Part shown: positions 25,725-38,889 of the stretch, one piece after another
Numbering within the stretch: the first letter of the stretch is position 1
Layout: the number at the start of each line of letters is the position of its first letter
Source: Sipunculus nudus
Taxonomy: Eukaryota > Annelida > Sipuncula > Golfingiida > Sipunculidae
NCBI GenBank assembly: GCA_026874595.1
Contig: CM049306.1
Location: 109,453,142 to 109,517,141 of the forward strand
DNA length: 64,000 nucleotides
Reading direction: 5' to 3'
Made by a program: the position numbers and the translations under genes
Notes under the pieces: model-generated
Told to the model about the DNA's origin: nothing
The model's input: the letters and a program-made list of their open reading frames with translations, nothing else
Database searches by the model: none

Positions 25725-26860
25725 CCCCAAACAATTACCCCCCCCCCCCTCTTTAAGATTAGCCCCCCATCTTCAGCTGCATATACTGACACTTAGCAAG
25801 CAACTATGGTTTCTTTCAACTATCAACTTGAGAAACAATATTTTTCACCATATACGGGGGCCAATATGTTGAATCTCTCTTGAGAAAAGAGCATTAATTT
25901 ATTTTACAGAAACAGGAAGGTAGGTGGCGCCACCTGTCTGGTTTTCAAGAAGATTTTCGAAGATGGATATACATGCCAAATTTAAGACCAATACCTTGAA
26001 CCACTCCAGAGATATGAGCAATTTTCACCAAAAGCACATGTACAGATGGACACTAAGGCATAATGATAGCAGCTGGCACCACCAGTCTTGAGTACAAGAT
26101 TGAGGAGTCTAAGATCTATGGATATGCACAATTTCAGGCCAATAGTGCAAATCACTCCTCAGAAAAGAGCATTAATTTATTTTAAGTTAATGGGAAGGTA
26201 GTAGCGCCACCTGTCTGGTTTTGTAGAAAAGATGGATGGACATGCCAAATTTCAGACCAATACTTTGAACCAATCCGGAGACGCAATTTTCACCCAAAGC
26301 ACACGTACAGATGGGAGACACTAAAACGACTGCTGATGGCGCCACCAGTCTTGAGTACAAAATGTAGGAGTCCAAGATCTATGGATATGCACATTTTCAG
26401 GCCAATAGGGCAAATCACTCCTCAGAAAAGGGTATTAAACTAGATATTTCTTGGCAACGCAGGTGCCATAGTATTTACAGACAATTAACACCCATCCACC
26501 TCCCCCCAGCCTCGAAGAATAGGATCCCATTTTGAATTCAGATGCAGAGACTGACACTTGGCAAGCCACCTTGGTTTCTTATAAGTATGTGCATATTTAA
26601 GGTTGAGGTCACTCTCATAGGAGAGGTCATGATCCAAATTCAAATACATCTCATTCCGTAACCCATGTCTATATACATGATATGAAAGAAATCTGTCCAT
26701 TAGTTTTCAACTTATCATGCTCACAATGCTGTGAAGTGGCAATGGTAGGGTATTACAAGGTGCGAAAGCAAGAAAACAACACAAGGTGGCGCCACCTGTA
26801 TTCTGCAGAAGACAAAACAATCCAAGATTGAAAAAAAAAAATTTATTTAAAAATTAAAAA
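25725..26860 (+). repeat. Dispersed repeat with GGTGGCGCCACC palindrome
   Basis: The block starts with a poly(C) run (about 25738-25749) and the phrase TAGCCCCCCATCTTCAGC, which recurs at about 43778. Inside are 150- to 300-bp modules marked by GGTGGCGCCACC or close variants (25924, 26206, 26340, 26786). The modules carry TTTCAGGCCAATA, AAATCACTCCTCAGA and GGATATGCACA phrases. No transposase or other long frame is visible, so I call it a non-autonomous dispersed family. Confidence 0.65.
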
Positions 26861-27060
26861 AAAAAATTTAACTTTAATATATATATATGCATGATGTGAA
26901 AAAAATCTTGAAAAATGCATCAAGGTCATCCATATTCGAACTTGGCCTAGCCCTTGATAAGATGCATCTTAACTGTAGGTTTGGTGACTGTACCACAAAT
27001 TCTTTTTGAGTTATTGCCCTAATATCATTTTAGCATAATCGCTGCTGTGACCCTGAAACA

Positions 27061-28246
27061 AGGGACCCATGGGTCACATCGCTCAGCTGAATTTTGGAAA
27101 TATTAGTAACCGCAAAATATTTTTATTTCTTTTGGTTTTTCATGTATATTATCATTAGAAGAGCTATGAGAAAATGGCCCTGCTAAAATGAAATGTAAAT
27201 TATAGAATAATGGACATGAGCTAAATCATTTAGTGATGCACCAATGGAACAAATAGGCCTACAGAAAGTGTTATTTAAAAGTAACATTTCATAAACAAAT
27301 AATGTGTGAAGGTAATTAAGTTTTCAAAAGTTAAATATATGGCCATATGAGTTAAAAATTAATCCCATAAAGTTTGACCAATGTTCCTAATTTTGATACT
27401 AAGTTAACAGTGTTATTCACACATAGGCCCTGCCAACTTTAAGAGATATGAATGAAATGCTACAAAGTATTTATATCTTCTTAAATCTTGTCAGTTAGCA
27501 CTTACATTAGATCCTAATATTTCATCACATTTGAATATTAGGATTAAATTCCTGAAATATTTTTCTTTAAAAATTGTTCAAGTCTCATCAAAAAGAATTT
27601 ATTTAACATTAAAATTATAAGATTCATCTTGTTTATTAGTCCTGTGGATTGAAGGGGTGGGTGGGGGGAGGGGTCTCCGTTAATACTGCTCGTTGCTGAA
27701 AAAAATGTTAATTTTAAGATTCATCTAGTTCATAGTACAGGTCTGTCAAAAAAAAGTCCTTACCTTTAACACTTTTGGTCTTAAAAGACCAAATATCTTT
27801 CCTGATTTTTTACAAAGTCCATTATGTTTGGGCCCATAACTTTTTAAAATTAAATAATACTGACTTAATTTCTGGCATGTACATGGAAACTATATAGAGG
27901 AATATTTATGGTAAATATGAAGAAAACCAGATCGGTGGTTTTGATATTAGGCAGTCCTGAATTGTGAAAATAGATTTTGTAATAAAAATTGAGTTTTTTC
28001 CTTAATATCTTGAAGGAACAAAGTCCTATTGACCCAATTTTCGGCATGGTAGGAGATTTTGGGGACATCTAACTGTATGCCTAATTTCAGATTCATAGGC
28101 CTAATGGTGTCGAAACGTGCCAGTCTTACGGACGGACATCCGGACAGATGGACGAATGGCCGGACGGATGGCAAGACAGACGGACGGACGATGGACAATG
28201 GACCACGACTTTAGCTCAGATGACTTATAGTCAGCTGAGCTAAAAA
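27061..28246 (+). mobile_element. Complete copy of GACCCATGGGTC / CAGCTGAGCTAAAAA element
   Basis: The left end is AGGGACCCATGGGTCACA then GCTCAGCTGA, and the right end is AGTCAGCTGAGCTAAAAA. GCTCAGCTGA and TCAGCTGAGC are inverted complements, so the element has short terminal inverted repeats. The 1.19-kb body is AT-rich without coding frames. Its last 120 bp hold a GGACGGACGG-like tract, then GGACAATGGACCACGAC and TATAGTCAGCTGAG, repeated almost word for word at 29440-29521 and 50420-50545. Confidence 0.75.
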
Positions 28247-28249
28247 TGC

Positions 28250-28941
28250 ATCAAGGTCATCCATGTTCGAACTTCACCTAGCCTTGATAAGACACATCAA
28301 ACCTGTGGGTTTGGTGACTGTTACTCAAATTCTTACAAAGTTATTGCGTTAACATCATTTTAACCAGAAAACGACACAAGGTGGTGCCACCTGTCTTCTG
28401 CAAAAGACAAAGCTATCCAAGATCTTTGGTCAATTTGATTTTTGGATCATTCCATGTATCCCTTACTGAGATATTAAAGATTTTTTTTGTGAATATCACC
28501 AAATATGAGAATATTCAAGGTCAAGGCCACTCTCATAGGAAAGTTCATGACCCCAATTTAAATAAACATCATCCCACAACCCATATCTATGTATATGCAT
28601 AATATAAAAGAAATCTGTCCATTAGTTTTTTACATATAATGCTCACAGTACTATTAAGTGGCAATAATGGGGGTATTAAACGGCACAAAAACAAGAAAAG
28701 GTTAATAGATGGCGCCACCAGTTTCCAGTACATGACATCACTATCTAAGATCTACGGTCAAGTTGATTTTTGGATCAATCCATGCAAGATTTCTTGAGAT
28801 ATTTAAGAATTTGTGTGATTTTCCCCAAAAATGGATCTATTAAAGGTCAAAATCACTCTCCTGGTACAGGTCATGACCTCATTTTAAATAAGCTTCCTCA
28901 TCTCACCCATATCTATGCACAAGTGAAGTTTGGTGCTATGG
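28250..28941 (+). repeat. GGTGGCGCCACC-family repeat, second block
   Basis: Two modules with GGTGGTGCCACC (28381) and GATGGCGCCACC (28708), each followed by TCCAAGATCT and TTGATTTTTGGATCA. The phrases AACCCATATCTATGTATATG and GAAATCTGTCCATTAG match copies at 43870 and 45065. It is sandwiched between two copies of the CAGCTGAGCTAAAAA element end. Confidence 0.65.
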
Positions 28942-29521
28942 CCAAAGTTGGACAAAATTTAAGGTATTTTATTTTTTTTAATTTATGCTAACAACTTAAA
29001 AAATTTGCAGAATTCTAATCTTATTTTAAATATACAAATAAATCTTGATTAAATAAAGTTATGTCCCTAAAATAAGTCTCTAGCTTTACCATTTAAGTGA
29101 GTAAATATATTTTTTAAAAAGTAAATTATGTTTGGCCTATAACTTCAAGAAATTAAGCAATACAAACCTGAATTTTGGTATGTACATAGGAAAAGTATGG
29201 AAAAATATGCATATAAAATATGATCAAAAACAGATCAGTGGTTTAGGCCGTCTATTAGGCTGTCTTGGAGTATAACAATGGGTTTTTAATGGAAAACATT
29301 TTTTTTCCTTAATATCTCAAAGGAGCGAAGTCCCAGTGACCCAATTTTTGGCATTGTAGAATATTTTGGGGACATCTAACTGTATGAAAAATTTTGGATT
29401 CCTAGGTCAAACAGTTTCAAAACGTGCCCTGTTCATGGACGGCCGGCTGGCCGGCCGGACAGACGACAGACAATGAACCATAACTATAGCTAAGATGACT
29501 TACAGTCAGCTGAGCTAAAAA
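28942..29521 (+). mobile_element. 3' half of CAGCTGAGCTAAAAA element
   Basis: Matches the right halves of the copies ending at 28246 and 50545: AATTTAAGGTA near the start, GGCATGTACATAGGAA-like phrase, GTGGTTT..ATATTAGGC, a GGCCGGCCGGAC tract, and the terminus ACAGTCAGCTGAGCTAAAAA. The left terminus is missing, so the copy is 5'-truncated or its start was overwritten by the preceding repeat. Confidence 0.7.
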
Positions 29522-29522
29522 T

Positions 29523-29628
29523 AAACAAAACCTGATTGAGTTTTTAGATGACTATTTTTTTCCCATAAAATAAAGTATGGGTTAACGTACAGATGACGCC
29601 ACACCATTGCATAAGCTCACAGATTCGC
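29523..29628 (+). repeat. Terminus of TTAACGTACAG...CATAAGCTCACAG family
   Basis: Contains TTAACGTACAGATGACGCCA followed by CACCATTGCATAAGCTCACAG and a GATTCGC end. The same terminus occurs at 55449-55502 and, on the opposite strand, at 63932-64000. Here it is joined on the left to the end of another element and on the right directly to the 35/29-bp satellite. Confidence 0.75.
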
Positions 29629-32372
29629 AAACAAGAAGGCCAGCAGGGTCTGGTACAATACAAGCTTAAGGAGGGCGGCAGGGTCAGGTACAATACAACG
29701 AGGCCAACAGGGTCTGTTACAATACAAGAAGGATGGCAGTGTCAGGTACAATCCAAGAAGGCCAGCAGGGCAAGGTACAATACAAGCTTAAGGAGGGCCG
29801 CAGGGTAAGGTACAATACAAGCTTAAGGAGGGCGGCAGGGTCAGGTACAATACAAGCTTAAGGAGGGCGGCAGGGTCAGGAACAATACAATGAGGCCAAC
29901 AGGGTCCGTTACAATACAAGAAGGATGGCAGTGTCAGGTACAATCCAAGAAGGCCAGCAGGGCAAGGTACAATACAAGCTTAAGGAGGGCGGCAGGGTAA
30001 GGTACAATACAAGCTTAAGGAGGGCCGCAGGGTAAGGTACAATACAAGCTTAAGGAGGGCGGCAGGGTCAGGTACAATACAAGCTTAAGGAGGGCGGCAG
30101 GGTCAGGAACAATACAATGAGGCCAACAGGGTCCGTTACAATACAAGAAGGATGGCAGTGTCAGGTACAATCCAAGAAGGCCAGCAGGGTAAGGTACAAT
30201 ACAAGCTTAAGGAGGGCCGCAGGGTAAGGTACAATACAAGCTTAAGGAGGGCAGAAGGGTCAGGTACAATACAAGCTTAAGGAGGGCGGCAGGGTCAGGA
30301 ACAATACAATGAGGCCAACAGGGTCCGTTACAATACAAGAAGGATGGCAGTGTCAGGTACAATCCAAGAAGGCCAGCAGGGCAAGGTACAATACAAACTT
30401 AAGGAGGGCCGCAGGGTAAGGTACAATACAAGCTTAAGGAGGGCGGCAGGGTCAGGTACAATACAAGCTTAAGGAGGGCGGCAGGGTCAGGAACAATACA
30501 ATGAGGCCAACAGGGTCCGTTACAATACAAGAAGGATGGCAGTGTCAGGTACAATCCAAGAAGGCCAGCAGGGCAAGGTACAATACAAACTTAAGGAGGG
30601 CCGCAGGGTAAGGTACAATACAAGCTTAAGGAGGGCGGCAGGGTCAGGTACAATACAAGCTTAAGGAGGGCGGCAGGGTCAGGAACAATACAATGAGGCC
30701 AACAGGGTAAGGTACAATACAAGCTTAAGGAGGGCCGCAGGGTAAGGTACAATACAAGCTTAAGGAGGGCAGAAGGGTCAGGTACAATACAAGCTTAAGG
30801 AGGGCGGCAGGGTCAGGAACAATACAATGAGGCCAACAGGGTAAGGTACAATACAAACTTAAGGAGGGCCGCAGGGTAAGGTACAATACAAGCTTAAGGA
30901 GGGCAGAAGGGTCAGGTACAATACAAGCTTAAGGAGGGCGGCAGGGTCAGGAACAATACAATGAGGCCAACAGGGTCCGTTACAATACAAGAAGGATGGC
31001 AGTGTCAGGTACAATCCAAGAAGGCCAGCAGGGCAAGGTACAATACAAACTTAAGGAGGGCCGCAGGGTAAGGTACAATACAAGCTTAAGGAGGGCGGCA
31101 GGGTCAGGTACAATACAAGCTTAAGGAGGGCGGCAGGGTCAGGAACAATACAATGAGGCCAACAGGGTCCGTTACAATACAAGAAGGATGGCAGTGTCAG
31201 GTACAATCCAAGAAGGCCAGCAGGGTAAGGTACAATACAAGCTTAAGGAGGGCGGCAGGGTCAGGTACAATACAAGCTTAAGGAGGGCGGCAGGGTCAGG
31301 AACAATACAATGAGGCCAACAGGGTCCGTTACAATACAAGAAGGATGGCAGTGTCAGGTACAATCCAAGAAGGCCAGCAGGGCAAGGTACAATACAAGCT
31401 TAAGGAGGGCCGCAGGGTAAGGTACAATACAAGCTTAAGGAGGGCGGCAGGGTCAGGTACAATACAATGAGGCCAACAGGGTCCGTTACAATACAAGAAG
31501 GATGGCAGGGTCTGGTACAATCCAAGAAGGCCAGCAGGGTAAGGTACAATACAAGCTTAAGGAGGGCGGCAGGGTCAGGTACAATACAAGCTTAAGGAGG
31601 GCAGCAGGGAAAGTTACAATACAAGCTTAAGGAGGGCGGCAGGGTAAGGTACAATACAAGAAGGATGGCAGGTTCAGGTACAATCCAAGAAGGCCTGCAG
31701 GGTAAGGTACAATTTAAGAAGGATGGCAGGTTCAGGTACAATCCAAGAAGGCCTGCAGGGTAAGGTACAATACAAGCTTAAGGAAGGCGGCAGGGTAAGG
31801 TACAATACAAGCTTAAGGAGGGCAGCAGGGAAAGTTACAATACAAGCTTAAGGAGGGCGGCAGGGTCAGGTACAATACAAGCTTAAGGAGGGCGGCAGGG
31901 TCAGGTACAATACAAGCTTAAGGAGGGCGGCAGGGTCAGGTACAATACAAGCTTAAGGAGGGCAGCAGGGAAAGTTACAATACAAGCCTAAGGAGGGCAG
32001 CAGGGAAAGTTACAATACAAGCTTAAGGAGGGCAGCAGGGAAAGTTACAATACAAGCTTAAGGAGGGCGGCAGGGTAAGGTACAATACAAGAAGGATGGC
32101 AGGTTCAGGTACAATCCAAGAAGGCCAGCAGGGTAAGGTACAATACAAGCTTAAGGAAGGCGGCAGGGTAAGGTACAATACAAGCTTAAGGAGGGCGGCA
32201 GGGTCAGGTACAATACAAGCTTAAGGAGGGCGGCAGGGTCAGGTACAATACAAGCTTAAGGAGGGTGGCAGGGTCAGGTACAATACAAGCTTAAGGAGGG
32301 CGGCAGGGTCAGGTACAATACAAGCTTAAGGAGGGTGGCAGGGTCAGGAACAATACAAGCTTAAGGAGGGCG
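29629..32372. repeat. 35/29-bp mixed-unit satellite with HindIII sites
   Basis: Two unit lengths alternate. A 35-bp unit contains GGCAGGGTCAGGTACAATAC and AAGCTTAAGGAGG. A 29-bp unit lacks the GCTTAA hexamer and reads GAAGGATGGCAGTGTC or GAAGGCCAGCAGGG. The two differ essentially by that 6-bp insertion. Mixed blocks (35-35-29-29...) are repeated as higher-order units of roughly 190-230 bp between 29.7 and 31.5 kb. From about 31.6 kb the array is nearly pure 35-mers. Most 35-mers carry AAGCTT. Open frames on both strands reflect unit composition and have no gene features. Confidence 0.96.
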
Positions 32373-32672
32373 GCAGGGTCAGGTAATCATGTTCCATAAT
32401 CATGCAAAATTTCAGGCCGACAGGTCAAATCACTCCTGAGATATATGGGATAATCACCTGACACAGATGCAAATATGGACACCAAACACAGAAGAAGGGT
32501 CAGAGGTCAACACAAAATGGTTGGGCATCAGTTCAAGTGATCGGATAACCGGGTCAAGTTTTGGAAGAATTGGTCTAGTGGTCTCAGAGGAGTTTTCCAG
32601 AAACAAATGCGGTGGCAGCAGAACCCAGTCAAAAACATAGTAACCGCAAAACTTTATTATGGCAGATAAAAA
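32373..32672 (+). mobile_element. 3' fragment of CCGCAAAACTTT element
   Basis: Matches the right third of the element at 44187-45053: TTTCAGGCCGACAGGTCAAAT, GGGTCAGAGGTCAA, GTCTCAGAGGAGTTTTCCAG, then AACCGCAAAACTTTATTATGGC. The satellite abuts its left side, so the array appears to lie between pieces of two dispersed elements. Confidence 0.6.
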
Positions 32673-32998
32673 ATTTTTTCAGGTCAAGTACAAATTAACC
32701 AACTCAATTTAATGGTCATGTGGGGTAGCTTGCTGAGTCTTCATCAACATATCAAGGCCACACCAAGGTGCGTCTAGGGTTTGTTAAAGTATACAGTGTT
32801 CCCAGGGTCTGTTATAACACAGTAATAGCATGGGTACTGGTCTGCAGGATCAGGTACAATGGCCATAAACAGTCATGTGAAATGGCAAGGTGAATCAGGC
32901 ACAACACTTTAATCAAAGCTTGGGTGAAACCAATGGTCAAATACTTAGAGAGTCAAAATGAATAAAGACTAAACAAGCATAGTTAACAGATAAACAAG

Positions 32999-35435
32999 TG
33001 ACCCATGGGTCATGACGCTCAGCTGCCAAGCATGACCTGTGACATCATGGACTGAGATTCACAACTTCCAGTAAAATTTTGAAGAACCAATTTGCCAATT
33101 TGTTGAAAATTTTCTATGACAACAGAAATATATATCACCTATGTCTGGTTAAAACACAGTGAATTGATGGTCTGAGGAAAATGCATGATTGTTAAGCTAT
33201 CAGGAACTATTCCAACAGCTTGCTTGAAACCTGTCAGTCTCAAAAGGAACACCACAAAGGGCAAATATAAGATCAAAATATATAGCAAAAATCAAGGAAA
33301 TACATGCAAGAATTATTGAGAAACAGGTGCTTCTGTATGAATTTTTATTCAATACAAGCCAACTGTACTGCACTTTTATAAATGATAGTAATATTTATTC
33401 AGAAATATTTAACCCAATCCTTTACAAGATTACATAAATATACATCCAACTGCATTCACTTTAACTGTTCTTGAGATAATATGATCAAAAGGAATTAAAA
33501 GATGGTTGCCTGGTGGCCATATTGGACTTCTGACAAGTCTGAAATCAGACAACAAACATTCTCTAAATCGGAACAAACATTAAAGAAAAATTACTGAAAC
33601 TGCCCTGAAGAAAGAATTTCTAAGGTGGCTAACTGGCAGACATAATGGATTTCTGACAAGTATGACATTTGATATCCCACATTCTCCAATAAGAGACCAA
33701 ACTTGGGGCAAATTATCCAGTAATAAATGCCCAAAATAATTCAAAAGGCATGTCCAGGCCCTCATATCAGATTTATAGATATGCAATTGTAAAAAGTGTA
33801 AGTCCAATATTTTTATTATCACTCTGCTTTTCAATGGGGTCAGCAGGGTAGGTAAACTGCCAAACCTGAAAGAAAAGAAATGCAGAAAGCATGTTTAAGA
33901 GTCTTGAAATAAAACAAAAAGCCATCCTAAATCAAGGTACAGATCCACATATTATGAGAACAAACACTTGCTTTTATATGTGGTGATATATATTAAAATA
34001 TTCAGATATCTAGGAAACTAAGTTTACTGCTAGGATTCCATAAAATCAACTGCAAAATGTTCCTATCATCTTATAAATCAGAAGCTAAACCTTAATACTA
34101 TACTCTCATAGTCTTAATGCCTGGCTGAAGCATTCTGACAACAGTGTTTTTGTTATGAAGTAACGAGGTACTTATCACTGAGCCTTATCACTTAATAGGC
34201 TGATACAAAAGGGAGTCATATGTCACCAGTGTCACTCACAATTACAGCCACACAGGGAGATGTACCAGCCTGAGTGGGATGGTTATATATACAAGAAAAA
34301 TAGAGATGGTCTATAAAATAAGTAATTGTGAACATCCCTGACCTATGACCTTGGCCTTTTGCCCATATATCGACTGGATTCTTTCTAAATGATGGGTAAC
34401 TACTGACCACTTAAATCTGGTGTAATTACTTGGCAACCAATGGGTGAATAACTTTGACCTGCAACCTTCAACCTGCTGACCAGCTGACCCCAAAATCAAT
34501 AAGTTATTTATTCAAGCAAAAAGACCCATAAATATGAAGTTTGAGTCAAACTGAGTGATGCATAGATGTGGCATATGTGAAAGACTGAAGGTTTGGGTTG
34601 AACAGTTACACTTGAAATATGCTCACAAGCATTTAGAACAATTAAATATTGTGACCTTGACCTTTGACTTTTTGACCTCAACATCAATAGGCTTCTTCCC
34701 TTATTGGTAGGTAAGCCATATATGACAGATGGAAGGTACAGATTGAAAAGTTTGCCTGAAAATGACTCCACGCAAGAAGTGGGTGCTGTGAACTTGACCT
34801 TTGACCTCAAAATCAACAGGTCTTTTCCCCTGTTGGCAGAGAAGCGATGTCAGTGCTGGAAGGTTTGGAATGAAAAGTCTAGCTTGAAATGTGTCCACTA
34901 CCTTTTCAAAGAAGTGGATCCTGTGACCCTGACCTTTGACCTTGTGACCTCAACATCTATAGGATTCTTCTCCCACTTAGAAGGTGAGCTATATGTGAAA
35001 GATCAAAGAATTGGGACGAAAAGTTTGGCTTAAAATGCATTCACAGGCTTTTCAAAGAAGTTGGTACTGTGACCTTGACCTTTGACCTTGTGTCCTCAAA
35101 ATAATTATGGTTCTTCCCCTGTTGGTAGGTGAGCTGTATGTGAAAGATGGAAGGTTTGGGATGAAAATTTTGGCTAAAAGAATTATTTCTGGGGGGTGCA
35201 AACACACCCCTTAACTTCAAGAATATAGGTCGCAGTGACCTAATTTCAGGTTTGCAAGGAGATCTTTTTATAACCTCTAAGACTGCATAGGGTTCATGGC
35301 CCTAGCCCCTACGGTTATGATTTGTGCCCTGCTAACGAACGGCCGGCCGGCCGTCCGGACGGACAGACGGAAGGACGCCGGACAAAGACCCATCGCTATA
35401 GCCCAGCATGACTGAAAGTCAGCTGAGCTAAAAAA
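32999..35435 (+). mobile_element. Full-length 2.4-kb element, copy A (empty LINE site)
   Basis: Starts with TGACCCATGGGTCATGACGC then TCAGCTG and ends with AAGTCAGCTGAGCTAAAAAA. It aligns along most of its length with the copy at 38890-41177, so the two are copies of one mobile family. The middle (about 33990-34500) differs from the other copy. From 34.5 to 35.17 kb there are about four tandem core units of some 143 bp. The end is a GGCCGGCCGGCC / GGACGGACAG tract. There is no coding frame. At 33470-33482 it keeps the uninterrupted CTTGAGATAATAT site where copy B carries an insertion. Confidence 0.8.
34795..35088 (-). promoter_or_regulatory. Cluster of DR1 nuclear-receptor-like motifs
   Basis: Three perfect copies of TGACCTTTGACCT lie at 34795-34807, 34930-34942 and 35076-35088. 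On the minus strand, which is the host gene's sense strand, each reads AGGTCAAAGGTCA, the classical direct repeat with one-base spacing recognised by RXR heterodimers, HNF4 and COUP-TF type receptors. The last copy extends to AGGTCAAAGGTCAAGGTCA, a third half-site without spacing. They recur because they are part of the tandem core unit. The match is exact, but binding in this organism is unproven. Confidence 0.45.
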
Positions 35436-37711
35436 GGCATGAAAAACATCACAAGGGCCTGCTGAGCCAGTCATGAGACTCAGTATGCAGGGTCCACATA
35501 CTAACTAGGGAAGGGGGGGGGGGGGAGCTGATATCATCACACCTGGAAGGTTCATGACAGGTCAATGAGCAGACAGGGATACCAGGGAGACGGCCAGCCA
35601 TATGTAACATGTGCATCAGGCAGCTGTGTCGGAATCACTGGATAAAATGTGCACTCCTCTTCCACAGTTACACACATTCAAGTGGTTGAAACCAGTTGAA
35701 AAATATGTCACAAGATAACCAAAATGGGTCTGCTGTTGAACCAAATTTAACTGTTTACAGTTGTGACTCAAGAAGCAAATCCTTATAACTGTTTAAATGT
35801 ATCAATATTAACAACAGACATTTTCATCACCTACTTTCATATACAAACACAAGCCCTGGACACAGATTTGGATGAATAAAGCAAGATGTGTGCTGGTCTG
35901 TCTAGAATCAATACAGTAAACATACCAAGGGCCCACTTTATATGTATGTCTCTCACTCTACAAGCTTGTACTTCGGTCCTCAGATGTGCCGACACTTCCA
36001 CCTGTAAATCTGAGCCAACTGCTACTTGAGGGCAGAGTGGGGTTCAATGGATATTTGTTCTGTTTACAAACTGACTTCATAACAGTTGCAGAAATTATTG
36101 GCAAATAAGATGCTTGTTGTTTGCAACCTATAATAAGAATCCTAGGATTTTTGTTGGGGGGGGGGGGGGTTGATGTCTATCAAAGCTAAGTAACAACAAA
36201 TTGAAGCTTTAATATGTGCGAAGTATGTGCCCATGGAACTTCAGATCATGTGAAGGCATATATTATGGAAATATGATCTTTTGCTTGCATGTCAATGCTA
36301 ATGTTGCTCCCGAGAATATGTTCAAACAAAATATAATCAATAATACCTAATACATGTATAGAAGGAATCCATAATCAACTGATGGATCAAAAGAGATTGA
36401 TATCTTTCTTGAGAGATCAATCAAGATAAATCAAGACTGTAACATGCTAAAGAATTCCCACTGTTCTGTGTACTAAGTTACAAGAGAAGTGGCACAGAGT
36501 CCCATGGTTTCAGTGCCAGAGAATACATGTCTGATCCTAAGATCATGCTAGTTTATGGATCCCTTCAACCATATATTTTCTTTAACAAAAATGACCAGAT
36601 TGCTGTAACATCATTCTTTAACTGTAAAGACAGCGTTCCAATATTTTTAATCAAACGGACTGTTACAGTAGTTGGAGGTCATGCATATGAAAGGTAAAGC
36701 TTTTATATCTAGGTATTGAAGAATTCATTCATGAAAACCTCCCAACCCATAAACACCAACACACAATTATGTGCTGGTATGTGGGCAATGTCAATCACAT
36801 TTGGCCTTATTATACAGCTTCAGAGGGCAATTTCCCGGCCACATGCAGGTTTAAAGCGGATTCCTGGAAAAGTCATACTATGCAAATGACAAGTGTTTTT
36901 CTGTAAGATTTCCAGAAGCTATAAATATATATCTCTCATTAGTTTTCTTATTACATGGAATGCCATGCAAGTCCCACCTGACACGGTCACACCTTAAATC
37001 TGATTAACATGTCCCACCTGACACCTTACAGCTGATGATTGGTGAGGTCACTCTTCGCTTGTTCTGGGACAAAGCCCCCACATTTGATGTCTGTTGGTTT
37101 TATAGCTGATGTTATCATGAAACCGTTATAGGAGTCTGCATAATATAAGTTATAACTGCGTCATTCCTACCACCTCATCAAGCTACTTTTGGTCTTGGTG
37201 GGCATGGAACTTATTCTCTATGTCTGGTGTTCATGTTTTCTATTATAGGCCTACTTGATATTTCTTAGTTGCCCACATATTTACTTAGCCAGATGGTAAA
37301 AATTAATTTTTATCAAATAAAATAAGTGTGTGTCAAATTCAGAAATTTCAATCAGCTTAACTGTTAGGTCAATTAAGTTTTCAAACTGTGTGCTCCCTGC
37401 TGCATATTCACAAGGTCTTTTAAGTAAACCTGATCGTTTTAGTCTTATTTATTAGAACAAACCCTGAATGCACAGCCATTAATACTGATCAAGTCTGTAT
37501 TAAAACCAGCAACACCCTACAACAGAGGTATTAACTCTGTGAGTCATACTTCTTGGAGTAAAACTGAAAGAAACTGTGATTGACATACTGGTCCTGGACG
37601 TGAGACTATAAATACAGAGTGAAGGACAAAATCCCTACTGAGCTGAACGTAAGGTACTTGTACTTTTAAAATGACAAATTGTGACATTTGGCAGCCTAGC
37701 CTTGAGCAGAA
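35436..37711. other. Intronic stretch with two poly(G) runs, no gene
   Basis: Poly(G) runs of 13 and 14 lie at 35513-35525 and 36156-36169. The rest is AT-rich and unique-looking. A short duplicated phrase (GTCCCACCTGACAC) occurs at about 36971 and 37011. No exon recognised. Confidence 0.5.
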
Positions 37712-38870
37712 CTAGGGACCCATGGGTCTCGACGCTCAGCTGAATTTGTCTATAAGGATATTATTTATGAGCTTTTTTTCAAAATTAGAGTTCTGTGGCC
37801 TTGACACTTGACCTTGTGACCAAAAAATCTGAGAACTTACTTTCCATGAACTTGCAGCATTTTGATTTACATATTATAAACAATCTTTTAAAAAAGTGGG
37901 TACAGGGATCTTGACCTCTGACCAGGTAACATCAAAATAGAAAGCCACATGTTAAAGATGAGAGGTTTGGGATGAAATGTTTATTTACAATGCATCCAAA
38001 ATCTTTTTAAAGATGTGGGTCCTGTGACCTTTACCTTTGACCTTGGGACCCCAAAATCAAAATGATTATTACTTTAGTGATGGGTCATAAATAAATCAGG
38101 TTTGAAGCCAATCTGTCTAACTAAACCAGCATAATCATCCATAAATTAATTTGCAAATTGGCCGTGTGACCTTTCATCTTGTGACCCTAAAAAGAATCTT
38201 TCCCTATTGGCAGATAAGCAATATCTCAAAGATGGAAGGTTTGTGATAAAAAGTTTGGCTTTAATGCAACCACAAACTTTTCAAAGAAACGAGTCCTGTG
38301 ACCCTGACCTTTGACCTCATGACCCCAAAGGTGATACAGTTCTTACTTTAGTGGTTGGCCATATTTTAGTTAAGTTTGAAAGCAGTATGTCAAATTAAAT
38401 AGAGTTATCATCTAGAAACCAACGTGGACAGATGGCCCCTGTGACCTTAACCTTTGACCTTGTGACCCAAAATTCAATTGGACTCTTCCCCTGTTGCTAG
38501 GTCAGCAATATGCGCAAGATGGGAAGGTTTGGGATGAAAAGTTTGGTTTAAAATTCATCCACTTTTTTTTTAATAAGTGGGTCCTGTGACCTTGACCTTT
38601 GACCTGATGACCCAAAATCATTAGGGTTCTTGCTTTTTTGGTGGGCCTAAGTCTTATATGTTTGAAATCTGTATGTCAATCAAAATTGGAGTTACTATCT
38701 GGAAACAAATTTGTGGATTGACGGATGAACAGACACAGCAAGCCAGCCAAACGGACAGACAGATTAGGTTATTACTACAGGGCATCCACTTAAGATCAGT
38801 TAACACACAAGGTTTCGGGACACTAGATGAAACTACAGCTGAGAAACTGCATGATTTCTGGCATTTTATA
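37712..38870 (+). mobile_element. GACCCATGGGTC element with tandem cores
   Basis: Left end AGGGACCCATGGGTCTCGAC then GCTCAGCTGA. The body is about six to seven core units containing CCTGTGACC..TGACCTTTGACCT..CATGACCC, two of them with the perfect DR1 (near 38310 and 38597). The right end has a GACAGACAGA tract and GGGCATCCACTTAAGATC. It lacks the CAGCTGAGCTAAAAA terminus and ends like the copies at 15071 and 45545, so the family has at least two end types. It stops just before the next element's left end at 38890. Confidence 0.65.
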
Positions 38871-38889
38871 GTCTAGAATATAAAACAAG

